The translations under genes were made by a program, and so were the position numbers. Source: Bacillus hominis (lineage in GTDB: Bacteria > Bacillota > Bacilli > Bacillales > Bacillaceae_G). From it: a stretch of DNA of 32,911 nt. Below the pieces are notes generated by a model. It was not told the DNA's origin. It searched no databases and was given only the letters and a program-made list of their open reading frames with translations. This document shows positions 17,250-24,103 of this stretch, piece by piece. Position 1 is the stretch's first letter; each line of letters starts with the position of its first letter. The stretch lies in the NCBI RefSeq assembly GCF_018332515.1, contig NZ_BOQD01000083.1:1-32911 (forward strand), written 5' to 3'.

Positions 17250-17870
17250 ATGAGCAATCAAACTACTACACATCATGTGAAAATGACAACAGCAGATCCA
17301 TCTGGAATCGGTTTATTTGGATTAGCGATGGTAACACTTGTAGCATCATCTCAAAAGTTAGGCTTAACAGATGGCGTTTCACTTGTATTACCATGGGCAA
17401 TTTTTTTAGGAGGATTTGCACAAATCTTTGCATGCATTCACGATGCAAAGCATAACAATACGTTCGGTACAACAGCATTTGGTGCATACGGCCTATTTTG
17501 GTTAGGTGTTGGAATGACTTGGTTAATTCAACTTGGAGTATTTGGCGAAAAATTAGCCCAAACTGCAGATTCAAAACAGCTTGGTGTAGCCTTTATCGGA
17601 TACTTGATTTTTACGATCTTTATGACAATTGGTGCAATGGAAACACATAAAGTATTATTTATGATTTTCGTCCTTATTGATTTCTTATTTATCGGTCTTT
17701 CATTAAGTACTTTAGGTGTTATGCCGCATGCAATGCATAATTTAGCAGCGTATTCTGAACTATGTATTTCATTATTATCTTTCTATGGTTCAGCAGCAGC
17801 AGTATTAAATACACACTTCGGAAAAGTTGTATTACCAGTTGGAAAACCATTTGGTATTTTTAAAAAGTAA
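17250..17870 (+). CDS. Acetate uptake transporter (GPR1/FUN34/YaaH family)
   Basis: A 206-residue membrane protein with six predicted helices. The N-terminal segment ADPSGIGLFGLAMVTLVASS corresponds to the family NPxPLGLxGF-type motif in Gram-positive versions, and GGFAQIFACIHDAKHNNTFG matches the conserved GGxxQxxAGxxE region with Asp-Ala-Lys in place of the usual Glu. Proteins of this family (YaaH/SatP) form hexameric channels for acetate or succinate. The length is standard (about 190-210). It is a single-gene unit with its own sigma-A promoter and a strong terminator. Confidence 0.85.
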   Translation: MSNQTTTHHVKMTTADPSGIGLFGLAMVTLVASSQKLGLTDGVSLVLPWAIFLGGFAQIFACIHDAKHNNTFGTTAFGAYGLFWLGVGMTWLIQLGVFGEKLAQTADSKQLGVAFIGYLIFTIFMTIGAMETHKVLFMIFVLIDFLFIGLSLSTLGVMPHAMHNLAAYSELCISLLSFYGSAAAVLNTHFGKVVLPVGKPFGIFKK

Positions 17871-17871
17871 T

Positions 17872-17911
17872 AAAAAAGAACGGATGATTGTATAGTCATC
17901 CGTTCTTTTTT
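17872..17911. terminator. Bidirectional terminator
   Basis: AAAAAAGAACGGATGA (17872-17887) pairs perfectly with TCATCCGTTCTTTTTT (17896-17911). It serves the acetate transporter on the plus strand and the minus-strand gene whose stop codon lies at its right edge. Confidence 0.9.
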
Positions 17912-19016
17912 ATTTATTTGTTTTATTTGTAGCTACAGCAGTAGATCCTTTCATTTCGGAAATCTTTTGAGAGCTTGCTGGGTTGCCATCTATCGTTACA
18001 TGAACTTGTTGTTTAGGATTCGCGGTAACAACCCAGGCGTTCGGTAAATAGCGTGATTTATGAGATAAGGTTGAAGGGATGTTTAAAATGTCTCCCATTG
18101 CGTACAATGTTGCTGACGAGCCCCCGTCCATTGCCATTGCATTTATGGCCCCTTTTTCATAAAGAATATCTTGGCAGTCTCTTAAAGAAGCTCCGATACT
18201 ATGAGGTTGTCTTCCATCAATGATGAAAAACATAATGGATCCATCTTTTTTCTGAGCCATAATACTTCGGGGACCATAGCCCCATCCGCCATCATTTGTA
18301 ATCATTTTTTCGCCATTTACAATTAGTTGAGGCATAAAGCCAGCAGCGGAAACGACATTCTTATTTAACAGTTGATTAGCAGAAAACTCTCCTGAAACCA
18401 TTTGTCCGTATTTTGTAAGTCCACTGACGAGAGCAGGGGTATTAATGTCTTGTGGTGTGTTTATAACATTCCCGTTTTCCATAACAATACCGATGCCTGT
18501 TTTACCACCACCATGCCCCGTTTCATCCCAGAACCCACTAGCATTTACAGCAGCAAGTGCATGGTTTCGCTTTGCCATGACATATATTTTTTCTCCAACG
18601 TCTTTCCCTTCTGAACCTTGTTGTGTAACGAGCTTTACATTTAATGGATTACTAATAGTCATTAATTTACCTTCAAAGAAATGATCATTGTATTTTTTCT
18701 TTATCGTTTCAATCGAAACGTTTAATGGTGCATTTTTTTTTCGCTCTAATTCTTGTTTTGAAAGTTTAGTATTGGCAAAATCGCTATTTTTCCATTTTGG
18801 ATTTGTAATGGATTGAGAAATATCATTTAACTCGTTATCAGACAGTAATGTGATTTTTGCGTATTGCGGATGTTGAGACGTTAAAATACTTTCCGCTGCG
18901 ATGACACGTAAATTATGGCCGTATGAAGTGCCGAATAGAATAATGGCACCCACTGTTAATAATAGTGCTGTCAAAAGGGATGATATTTTTAAAAGTCTAA
19001 TAAAAAATTTTTTCAT
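17910..19016 (-). CDS. Phosphodiester glycosidase family protein (NAGPA domain)
   Basis: A 368-residue protein with an N-terminal membrane anchor or signal (about residues 12-32, LLKISSLLTALLLTVGAIIL) and an extracellular NAGPA-type domain. Recognisable are NASGFWDETGHGGGKTGIGI, IDGRQPHSIGASLRDCQDIL and the diagnostic end MAMDGGSSATLYAMG. Family members cleave phosphodiester-linked sugars, as in human uncovering enzyme and in bacterial exopolysaccharide or wall-polymer metabolism, so a role in envelope polymer processing is likely. ATG 19016 is chosen because AGAGGAG lies just upstream (19026-19032 on the plus strand); a longer open frame upstream has no ribosome site. The gene is divergent from the Fur-box flavodoxin promoter 250 bp away. 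Confidence 0.8.
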   Translation of the reverse strand: MKKFFIRLLKISSLLTALLLTVGAIILFGTSYGHNLRVIAAESILTSQHPQYAKITLLSDNELNDISQSITNPKWKNSDFANTKLSKQELERKKNAPLNVSIETIKKKYNDHFFEGKLMTISNPLNVKLVTQQGSEGKDVGEKIYVMAKRNHALAAVNASGFWDETGHGGGKTGIGIVMENGNVINTPQDINTPALVSGLTKYGQMVSGEFSANQLLNKNVVSAAGFMPQLIVNGEKMITNDGGWGYGPRSIMAQKKDGSIMFFIIDGRQPHSIGASLRDCQDILYEKGAINAMAMDGGSSATLYAMGDILNIPSTLSHKSRYLPNAWVVTANPKQQVHVTIDGNPASSQKISEMKGSTAVATNKTNK

Positions 19017-19263
19017 TATAAAGACTCCTCTTTTTGTAAGATCGAAATTGTTTGTTACCTGAAAATAATGAAATGTGTAAATGGCCGTTCGCATTATATA
19101 TGCAACATATTAAATGTGAAAGGATGTATATACAATAAGTTGAGAAACTAGATTTGGCAATAGATGAATATGAATGTTAATACTCAAAATGAAAAGGTAA
19201 TAGTCAGATGTACGATTTCTTTTAACATAAATGAAAAGGATATAAATTGGATGAAAATAATAA

Positions 19264-19306
19264 TTGAAATTGATTCTCATTATTAATATAATGAGAATGA
19301 GAATCA
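19264..19306 (+). promoter_or_regulatory. Sigma-A promoter overlapped by a Fur box
   Basis: TTGAAA (19264-19269), a 17-bp spacer and a perfect TATAAT (19287-19292) form the flavodoxin promoter. TGAGAATGAGAATCA (19292-19306) matches the 7-1-7 Fur box TGATAATNATTATCA at 12 of 15 positions. A second inverted pair, ATTCTCATTA (19273-19282) and TAATGAGAAT (19289-19298), covers the spacer and -10 box. Fe-loaded Fur would block polymerase here, so the operon should be switched on by iron limitation. Confidence 0.85.
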
Positions 19307-19331
19307 TTCATTGTAAGAGGGGGATGCCAAA

Positions 19332-19775
19332 GTGGCGAAAATTTTAATAGCATATGCAAGTATGTCAGGGAATACAGAGAGTATTGCTGATTTAATTAAA
19401 GTAAGTTTAGATGCCTTTGATCATGAAGTAGTATTGCAAGAGATGGAAGGTATGGATGCTGAAGAATTATTAGCTTATGATGGAATCATTTTAGGATCTT
19501 ATACGTGGGGTGATGGTGAATTACCATTTGAAGCGGAAGATTTCCATGATGAGTTAGAAAATATAGATTTAACGGGTAAAAAAGTGGCTGTTTTTGGATC
19601 AGGTGATACAGCGTACGAGCTGTTTTGTGAAGCGGTAACAATTTTTGAAAAGCAACTTGTAGAACGCGGAGCAGAGCTTGTACAAGAAGGATTGAAAATT
19701 GAATTAGCTCCAGAAGATAAAGAAGACGTTGAAAAATGCAGTAATTTTGCAATTGCTTTTGCCGAGAAGTTCTAG
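19332..19775 (+). CDS. Short-chain flavodoxin, iron-regulated
   Basis: A 147-residue flavodoxin. The FMN phosphate loop is SMSGNTES at residues 10-17, and the FMN ring is held by the SYTWGDGELP loop and the GSGDTAYELFCEA region. The lack of the 20-residue insertion marks the short-chain type. Flavodoxin carries electrons in place of ferredoxin; the Fur-box promoter directly upstream fits replacement of iron-sulfur ferredoxin under iron starvation. The start is GTG at 19332 with AGAGGGGGA 8 bp upstream. The next gene begins 16 bp after the stop and is presumably co-transcribed. Confidence 0.9.
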   Translation: MAKILIAYASMSGNTESIADLIKVSLDAFDHEVVLQEMEGMDAEELLAYDGIILGSYTWGDGELPFEAEDFHDELENIDLTGKKVAVFGSGDTAYELFCEAVTIFEKQLVERGAELVQEGLKIELAPEDKEDVEKCSNFAIAFAEKF

Positions 19776-19791
19776 GAATGGGAGTGTCAAC

Positions 19792-20691
19792 GTGGAAACA
19801 ATGTTAAGTGCAACCGCTATTACAAAATTAAGAGATGGAAAACTTTTGTTAGCTACTACATATAATGGTTTATTCATTGAAAAAGATGGGGAATGGAAAC
19901 AGATTTTAACTGGGTTCCAAAAACGAATTCGAGATTTACATAGTGAAGATAACGTAGTTTACGGAGTAGGGGACGAAGGAGTTTTTATTCGTAGTATGAA
20001 TGGTGGAGAAACGTGGACAATCCAGCGCTTTCCAACGAAAGCAACGAGCTGGAATGTATGTAGTAATGAGAATGGAACAGTAATTGCTCATGGAGATAAA
20101 ACACTGTATCATTCTAATAATTTTGGTTCCACATGGAAGACTATTCAGCCATTTCTTAATTACGGTAGCGAGGCACCATCTATTCGATCATTACTTTTAT
20201 ATAAACATTACTTATTTATCGGTACGAAAATACATATTAAATATGGTGGTGTTTGGCTTTTTGATTTAGAGACACGTAAATTAAAAAGAATTAAAATAAC
20301 GATGAATCAGATGATTTCTGCGTTGACTATACATAATTCCTATTTAGTAGCGGCAAGTGGATCATGCAAGGGAATTAGCGGGAATATTTCTTTTTGTAGA
20401 ATGGATGAGAGTATCGAAAGTGATAAAATATGTTGGCATACATGTCAAAGTGAACAAAAAGCTAGTAGCTATTTAGACTTAAGTGTAGATCGGCATGTGT
20501 TATATGCAACGTCAACGCAAAATAAGGCGGGAATTAGCACTGTTTGCCGTGTGCTTCTTGATGAAGGAATTGTTACAGTATGTGATTCGGTTAAAGGGCA
20601 CGGTTGGCGCATTGTTAATCAAAAAGAAAGTTATGTTGTAGCTGGATCGGGTGAATCAAAAGCGATGCAGTGGAAGAAAAAAGTTGTATAA
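19792..20691 (+). CDS. BNR/YCF48-like beta-propeller protein in the flavodoxin operon
   Basis: A 299-residue protein with repeated beta-propeller blades: FIRSMNGGETWTIQRFP and LYHSNNFGSTWKTIQPF carry the Asp-box (BNR) motif S-x-N-x-G-x-T-W. The other blades (for example LLATTYNGLFIEKDGEW) are weaker. There is no signal peptide or membrane segment, so it is cytoplasmic. Similar propellers act as binding platforms or assembly factors; a function cannot be assigned. It sits 16 bp behind the Fur-controlled flavodoxin gene, so it is probably induced by low iron and may work with flavodoxin. GTG 19792 has GGGAG 8 bp upstream; ATG 19801 is an alternative start. Confidence 0.72.
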   Translation: METMLSATAITKLRDGKLLLATTYNGLFIEKDGEWKQILTGFQKRIRDLHSEDNVVYGVGDEGVFIRSMNGGETWTIQRFPTKATSWNVCSNENGTVIAHGDKTLYHSNNFGSTWKTIQPFLNYGSEAPSIRSLLLYKHYLFIGTKIHIKYGGVWLFDLETRKLKRIKITMNQMISALTIHNSYLVAASGSCKGISGNISFCRMDESIESDKICWHTCQSEQKASSYLDLSVDRHVLYATSTQNKAGISTVCRVLLDEGIVTVCDSVKGHGWRIVNQKESYVVAGSGESKAMQWKKKVV

Positions 20692-20702
20692 CTAAAAAAA
20701 AC

Positions 20703-20732
20703 TTTACTTTTATTATATTGATATGATATAGT
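20703..20732 (+). promoter_or_regulatory. Possible promoter of the cold-shock leader
   Basis: TTTACT (20703-20708), 18 bp, then TATAGT (20727-20732) could start a leader of about 170 nt before the csp start codon. Long leaders are usual for csp genes. The boxes are only partly consensus, so this is tentative. Confidence 0.35.
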
Positions 20733-20777
20733 TACTTTAAACCATTTTACTTTTAATAATATAGAGATTTAAATGAG

Positions 20778-20833
20778 CTGTAACTTCCGAGGAGGATAGC
20801 AATGTTAAATCTCCTCTGGGGTTGCAGTTTTTT
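20778..20833 (+). terminator. Strong hairpin with T-run upstream of csp; terminator or leader attenuator
   Basis: CTGTAACTTCCGAGGAG (20778-20794) pairs with CTCCTCTGGGGTTGCAG (20811-20827) apart from one bulged base and a few G-T pairs, followed by TTTTTT. It is 87 bp after the propeller gene and 76 bp before the csp start. It could simply end the flavodoxin operon. It also buries a perfect GAGGAGG site and the start of a 17-codon reading frame, so a leader attenuator is possible. Confidence 0.75.
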
Positions 20834-20855
20834 AATATATGAAGTATTATTGTAA
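20802..20855 (+). CDS. Possible 17-residue leader peptide upstream of csp
   Basis: GAGGAGG (20789-20795) lies 6 bp before an ATG opening the frame MLNLLWGCSFLIYEVLL and then TAA. The ribosome site and first codons lie inside the hairpin at 20778-20827, so translation and hairpin formation exclude each other, as in attenuators. The frame is very short and may be a chance product of the stem sequence. Confidence 0.3.
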   Translation: MLNLLWGCSFLIYEVLL

Positions 20856-20872
20856 AGTGGTTGAAAATGAAT

Positions 20873-20890
20873 ATGTACATATAGGTACAT
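20873..20890. promoter_or_regulatory. Inverted repeat just upstream of the csp ribosome site
   Basis: ATGTAC and GTACAT flank ATATAG directly ahead of the TAGGAGGA site. It could be an RNA hairpin close to the ribosome site or a protein-binding site. A related ATGTACAT occurs again after the csp terminator (near 21170). Confidence 0.35.
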
Positions 20891-20908
20891 TGTAGGAGGA
20901 TTTTTTAA

Positions 20909-21109
20909 ATGCAAAACGGTAAAGTAAAATGGTTTAACTCAGAAAAAGGTTTCGGTTTCATCGAAGTTGAAGGCGGAGAAGACGTATTCGTTCATTTCTC
21001 AGCTATCCAAGGCGACGGCTTCAAATCTTTAGAAGAAGGTCAAGAAGTTACTTTCGAAGTAGAACAAGGTAACCGTGGACCTCAAGCTACAAACGTAAAC
21101 AAGAAGTAA
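20909..21109 (+). CDS. Cold-shock protein (CspA family)
   Basis: A 66-residue single cold-shock domain with RNP1 KGFGFIEV (residues 13-20) and RNP2 VFVHF (26-30), aromatic residues intact. It binds single-stranded RNA/DNA and acts as an RNA chaperone. Codon choice is strongly biased to C-ending codons (TTC, GAC, AAC), unlike its neighbours, as expected for a very highly expressed gene. TAGGAGGA (20893-20900) lies 8 bp before the ATG. Upstream are a hairpin leader and the inverted repeat ATGTAC-N6-GTACAT (20873-20890). B. cereus group genomes carry several csp genes; I do not assign a letter. Confidence 0.95.
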   Translation: MQNGKVKWFNSEKGFGFIEVEGGEDVFVHFSAIQGDGFKSLEEGQEVTFEVEQGNRGPQATNVNKK

Positions 21110-21114
21110 TTATG

Positions 21115-21144
21115 AAAAAAGAAGGGCTTGCCCTTCTTTTTTTT
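21115..21144 (+). terminator. Terminator after csp
   Basis: AAAAAAGAAGGGC pairs with GCCCTTCTTTTTT with a two-base loop, followed by further T. It lies 6 bp after the csp stop codon. Confidence 0.92.
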
Positions 21145-21300
21145 GCGTTTTTATTGAATATCCTCCTATGTACATGTAATAATAAGACTGAATTTTTGAT
21201 TTTTATGTGAAGTTTTTCATGCATAAAGTGCATTAATAAATAAATAAATACTGAAAATAAAGTATGTGTGTGAAAAGGAATTTAGAAAGAGGTAAATAAA

Positions 21301-22155
21301 TTGAAAAACGCTACACATTTCATTGTGTTTGATATTGAAAGGAATTTTAGGCCGTATAAATCAGAAGATCCGTCAGAAATAGTTGATATTGGAGCTATAA
21401 AAATAGATGTGAGTACAATGAAGGTTATTGGAGAATTTTCAGAGTTAGTAAAACCAAGTGCCCCATTAACTCGTCATACAACAAAATTAACTGGAATTAC
21501 AAAGAAAGATTTAATTGGTGTAGAGAAATTCCCTCAAATTATAGAGGAATTTATTCAGTTCATTGGAGAAGATTCTATATTTATTTCATGGGGAAAAGAA
21601 GATTATCATTTTCTATCTCATGATTGTACATTACATGGCCTAGAATGCCCATGTATGGAAAAAGGCAGTAGATTTGATTTGCAAAAGTTCGTTTTCCAAG
21701 CGTATGAAGAATTGTTTGAACATACACCAAGTCTACAGTTCGCAGTAGAACAGATCGGTTTAACATGGCAAGGAAAGCAACACCGAGCTTTAGCAGATGC
21801 TGAGAATACAGCAAATATATTTCTTAAAGTATATGGCGAGAGAGATATTAACAAACGATATAAAAGACATGGTGAGCTTGAACTTGTAAAGAACGGGAAA
21901 CTAACAGAAAAAGCGAAAAAAAAGATGCGGAAATGGGTATTTAAAGAAATGAGAAAAAATACAGAGCGTCCTTTTGTATGGAGTGCATTCGAAAGTAGTG
22001 ACACGTGGGAAAGTATAACGGAAAGATATTATATAAGTGAATCTGCAGTAGAACTTCTGAAAAAACACTTTCCTACTGCGGTGAGAAAGGCGGAGCGGCA
22101 GCTTAGGTATTTGGCTGAGATGGAGAAGCTCGAGGAAGAGGGAAAGGTAAAGTAA
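21301..22155 (+). CDS. DEDDh 3'-5' exonuclease domain protein (DnaQ/KapD-like)
   Basis: A 284-residue protein with an N-terminal DEDDh exonuclease domain: D11-I-E13 in VFDIERN (ExoI), SWGKEDYHFLSHDC (ExoII Asp) and H161-R-A-L-A-D166 in HRALADAENTA (ExoIII His and Asp). These residues bind two metal ions and remove 3' nucleotides from DNA or RNA. The KapD/ERI-1-like order and the T-x-x-T-G-I segment (TTKLTGITKKD) fit an RNA-type exonuclease. Residues about 195-284 are a charged, helical extension not seen in the shortest members. The start is TTG at 21301 with AAAGAGG 8 bp upstream. A bidirectional terminator separates it from the DUF3900 fragment. Confidence 0.85.
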   Translation: MKNATHFIVFDIERNFRPYKSEDPSEIVDIGAIKIDVSTMKVIGEFSELVKPSAPLTRHTTKLTGITKKDLIGVEKFPQIIEEFIQFIGEDSIFISWGKEDYHFLSHDCTLHGLECPCMEKGSRFDLQKFVFQAYEELFEHTPSLQFAVEQIGLTWQGKQHRALADAENTANIFLKVYGERDINKRYKRHGELELVKNGKLTEKAKKKMRKWVFKEMRKNTERPFVWSAFESSDTWESITERYYISESAVELLKKHFPTAVRKAERQLRYLAEMEKLEEEGKVK

Positions 22156-22217
22156 ACGTATTAAGGTATCTAAGGCTAGTCCTCTTTTTATGAGGAAAAT
22201 TTATTAGTGAGCAATGT

Positions 22218-22256
22218 AAAAACTCCTATTCCACTTATAGATATAGGAGTTTTTTT
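22218..22256. terminator. Bidirectional terminator
   Basis: AAAAACTCCTAT (22218-22229) pairs with ATAGGAGTTTTT (22243-22254). T-runs occur in both reading directions. It would end the exonuclease transcript and, on the minus strand, the original DUF3900 gene, which supports the left copy as the native 3' end. Confidence 0.85.
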
Positions 22257-22332
22257 AGTATTTGCCTTTTAAGTGAGTTAATCATTCGCGATTCTTCTAT
22301 TCAATCCTGCCCGGATCATACCCAAACTGTTG

Positions 22333-22844
22333 CTTCTTCTCAATTCGTTCAATCACATCTTGCAATTCATCTGGCTTCAAAAACTCAATCGGAGAGAATC
22401 CTTTCTCAAACGTAAGTGTGTCTGCTTCAATCATCAATACATATCGGTCGTTTACCTTTGCAATATGTATTAGGTCTCCGAAATCAGCAAGCAGGGCCTT
22501 CACAGAGATATGATCTGCTTTTAGCTTTAATTCCACTTCAGGAGCGTGTTCGACGATTTGAGCAGTCGCTTCCATTACTTCCTCTGTTGAAAATTGTTCC
22601 ATAATTTCACGCTTTGGACTGGCAGCCCATACTTCCATTGCTTGATCGAATTGTTCGCGTTCTTCCGTACCTTCTTCAAATACATCTTCAATTTGGTCAT
22701 ATACCATGTCCATTACTTGTGTTTTCATAATTTCAGGCATAGAGCGCTCGTATTCAACGAATTTTAAGAAGTCTTCAAAGTAACGGGCGTGTGATGCTTG
22801 GTGTATTTTTAGTTCGCCTACTTCGACCATACCTTCTTCAGGCA
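22333..22844. repeat. 512-bp direct repeat, left copy
   Basis: The segment matches 25630-26141 with a constant offset of 3297 and no gaps. About 20 positions differ, five of them clustered at 22820-22826 and the rest scattered, almost all at third codon positions. Together the repeats bracket the inserted element. Confidence 0.92.
22826..22844. other. Putative attachment core, left junction
   Basis: ACCATACCTTCTTCAGGCA is identical to 26123-26141 and is the last stretch of homology before element-specific DNA begins. It sits about 90 bp from the tyrosine recombinase remnant, the usual place for an att site. The exact crossover point cannot be fixed from sequence. Confidence 0.5.
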
Positions 22845-22933
22845 CTTAGACTTAAGGTATACGTAAATTCACGTACTGACAACGGCTACTGGACGTAAAA
22901 TCAAGCATGGACACAAACATGGCAACATACCGC

Positions 22934-23150
22934 TTAAATATTCATGATTTTATCGAGTTTTTCAGATACCAATTTTTGCATGTCAGGAAGAACATGGCTG
23001 TACGTATTAAGTGTTGTTTCGGTAATGTCGTACGAGGGTTGGCTTTAATTAATTTCATAGTCTTAGCTTTTTTTAATGACGAGCGTACTATTCGAAATAC
23101 TAAATGAATAGTATAAGATTTCATATTTTTCTAATTGTAGTTCACCGATT
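22934..23150 (-). pseudogene. Degraded tyrosine recombinase (phage-type integrase)
   Basis: On the minus strand, 23035 down to 22934 encodes SYDITETTLNTYSHVLP then DMQKLVSEKLDKIMNI and a stop. This is the typical C-terminal end of phage/ICE integrases, with the nucleophilic Tyr in TLNTYSHV. Just upstream, in another frame (about 23040-23100), is RSSLKKAKTMKLIKANP, which resembles the end of the core-binding domain (ALxxAxxxxLIxxNP). The catalytic Arg, Lys and His-x-x-Arg segments between these two pieces are absent, so an internal deletion and frameshifts have destroyed the gene. No intact integrase exists in the window. Position beside the left junction is typical for an integrase gene. The C-terminal match is convincing by eye; the upstream piece is less certain. 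Confidence 0.68.
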
Positions 23151-23257
23151 AAATTCCATTCATCGAGTACGCCTTTGATTGCTTGTTGTATTTCTTTCGT
23201 GGACTCATGACGTTTAATTTTATTTTTCAAATCAAAAAAGTTATTTTCTATAAACAA
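23063..23257 (-). other. Unassigned 64-codon frame beside the integrase remnant
   Basis: A minus-strand frame (starting MFIENNFFDLKNKIKRHEST) contains IQQAIKGVLDEWNLIGELQ and may be part of the decayed integrase N-terminal region or another broken gene. No ribosome site of quality precedes it and I do not recognise a family. It overlaps the suspected core-binding piece in a different frame, as expected for a frameshifted gene. Confidence 0.25.
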
Positions 23258-23319
23258 AATTCATAATATTTATTCTGAATACTTTTTTCAGTATAGAATC
23301 TAAAATTGGAGGAACTACG

Positions 23320-24012
23320 ATGCTGAGGAAAAATATAGAAGAACTTCTAACGAAATCCGAACAAAACGGTTGGGGATATGAAGGAATGGCGTTAAGCAGA
23401 AATTCACTCATTCATCTATGTTTGAGATTGGAAGATCAAGAAAAAGTTTATCATATTCTGGAACTTGGTGGGGGCCAATCTACTTTATTCTGGAAGTATC
23501 TTTCCTCTTCAGGATTATTAAAGATCAAGGTTACAACATTAGAACATGACAACGATTGGGCAACACAATTATCAACACGTGTAGAAGATCTAGAAAACAT
23601 TACGGTGTATTCACAAACACTAAAGCAAGTTACTGATGAGGAATGGGAAAAAATCTTCTCACATCCTCAATCAGCTCATCTGGTTTGGGAATCTTACGGA
23701 AAAGCAGTTCCTCAAAACCAATACAATTTTTTCGGCATTCACAACGCTTTTTACGCTGAGGTAGATCAGCTAGCTTTGGAACAACAATCCTTTGACATCA
23801 TGATTTTAGATGGTCCACATGGAAATGGACGTTCCCTCGCTTATCCTCTTTTTTGTAACTTTTTAAAATCAGATGCACTACTATTAATAGATGATTTTGA
23901 TCACTATCCGTTTTTGGAAGATTTACATAAAATATTTCACTATGAAGAAATACATCGACAAGCAGTTGGAGAAAAGAGATGGGTGTTGGTCCAGTTACAG
24001 GGGAGAAAATAA
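23320..24012 (+). CDS. Class I SAM-dependent methyltransferase-like protein (element cargo)
   Basis: A 230-residue protein. HILELGGGQSTLFW (from about residue 45) is the SAM-binding motif I, and the acidic end of motif II is seen in VTTLEHDNDW. ILDGPHGNGRS and LLLIDDFDHYPFLEDL occupy the motif IV and V positions. The DGPHGNGRS loop is unlike DNA methylase DPPY or rRNA motifs, so the substrate is unknown; small-molecule or protein methylation are both possible. TTGGAGGA gives a good ribosome site before ATG 23320. It is the only full-size intact gene inside the element between the DUF3900 copies and is followed 28 bp later by an IS6-type end, so it may have arrived separately. Confidence 0.72.
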   Translation: MLRKNIEELLTKSEQNGWGYEGMALSRNSLIHLCLRLEDQEKVYHILELGGGQSTLFWKYLSSSGLLKIKVTTLEHDNDWATQLSTRVEDLENITVYSQTLKQVTDEEWEKIFSHPQSAHLVWESYGKAVPQNQYNFFGIHNAFYAEVDQLALEQQSFDIMILDGPHGNGRSLAYPLFCNFLKSDALLLIDDFDHYPFLEDLHKIFHYEEIHRQAVGEKRWVLVQLQGRK

Positions 24013-24040
24013 TGAATGTTTTAGGGTGAATATCATCGAG

Positions 24041-24060
24041 GGTTCTGTTGCAAAGTTTTT
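24041..24060 (+). mobile_element. Solitary IS6-family (IS240/IS257-like) terminal repeat
   Basis: GGTTCTGTTGCAAAGTTTTT matches the outer end of IS6-family insertion sequences of Gram-positive bacteria, which begin GGTTCTGTTGCAAAGTT. No transposase reading frame and no second inverted end are visible in the window, so this is a scar left by a deletion or by IS-mediated recombination. The assignment is from memory of the family end sequence. Confidence 0.65.
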
Positions 24061-24103
24061 CGAATGAAGCTAAACTGTAGAAAAAATGAGATGAGGAGAA
24101 TGA

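Larger units (their letters stand above)
22297..22845 (-). pseudogene. 3' fragment of the DUF3900 gene (left copy)
   Basis: This 182-codon frame repeats the C-terminal half of the complete DUF3900 protein encoded at 25606-26685. From PEEGMVE to DVIERIEKK the proteins are identical apart from one residue (EVGELK here, EPGELK there). The last residues differ: QQFGYDPGRIE here and ASSIPQY in the complete gene. DNA identity covers 22333-22844 without gaps (about 20 mismatches in 512). Upstream of 22844 the homology stops abruptly, so the first 177 or so residues, promoter and ribosome site are missing and only a GTG start is possible. The adjacent native-looking terminator at 22218 suggests that this is the original 3' end, displaced by an inserted element. 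Probably not expressed. Confidence 0.88.

Noticed and set aside
22907-23107. 66-codon plus-strand frame beside the left junction
   Set aside because: It is antisense to the integrase remnant, has no ribosome site and resembles nothing.
24041-24060. A complete IS6-family insertion sequence
   Set aside because: Only one end is present; no transposase frame of about 230 residues and no second inverted repeat were found.
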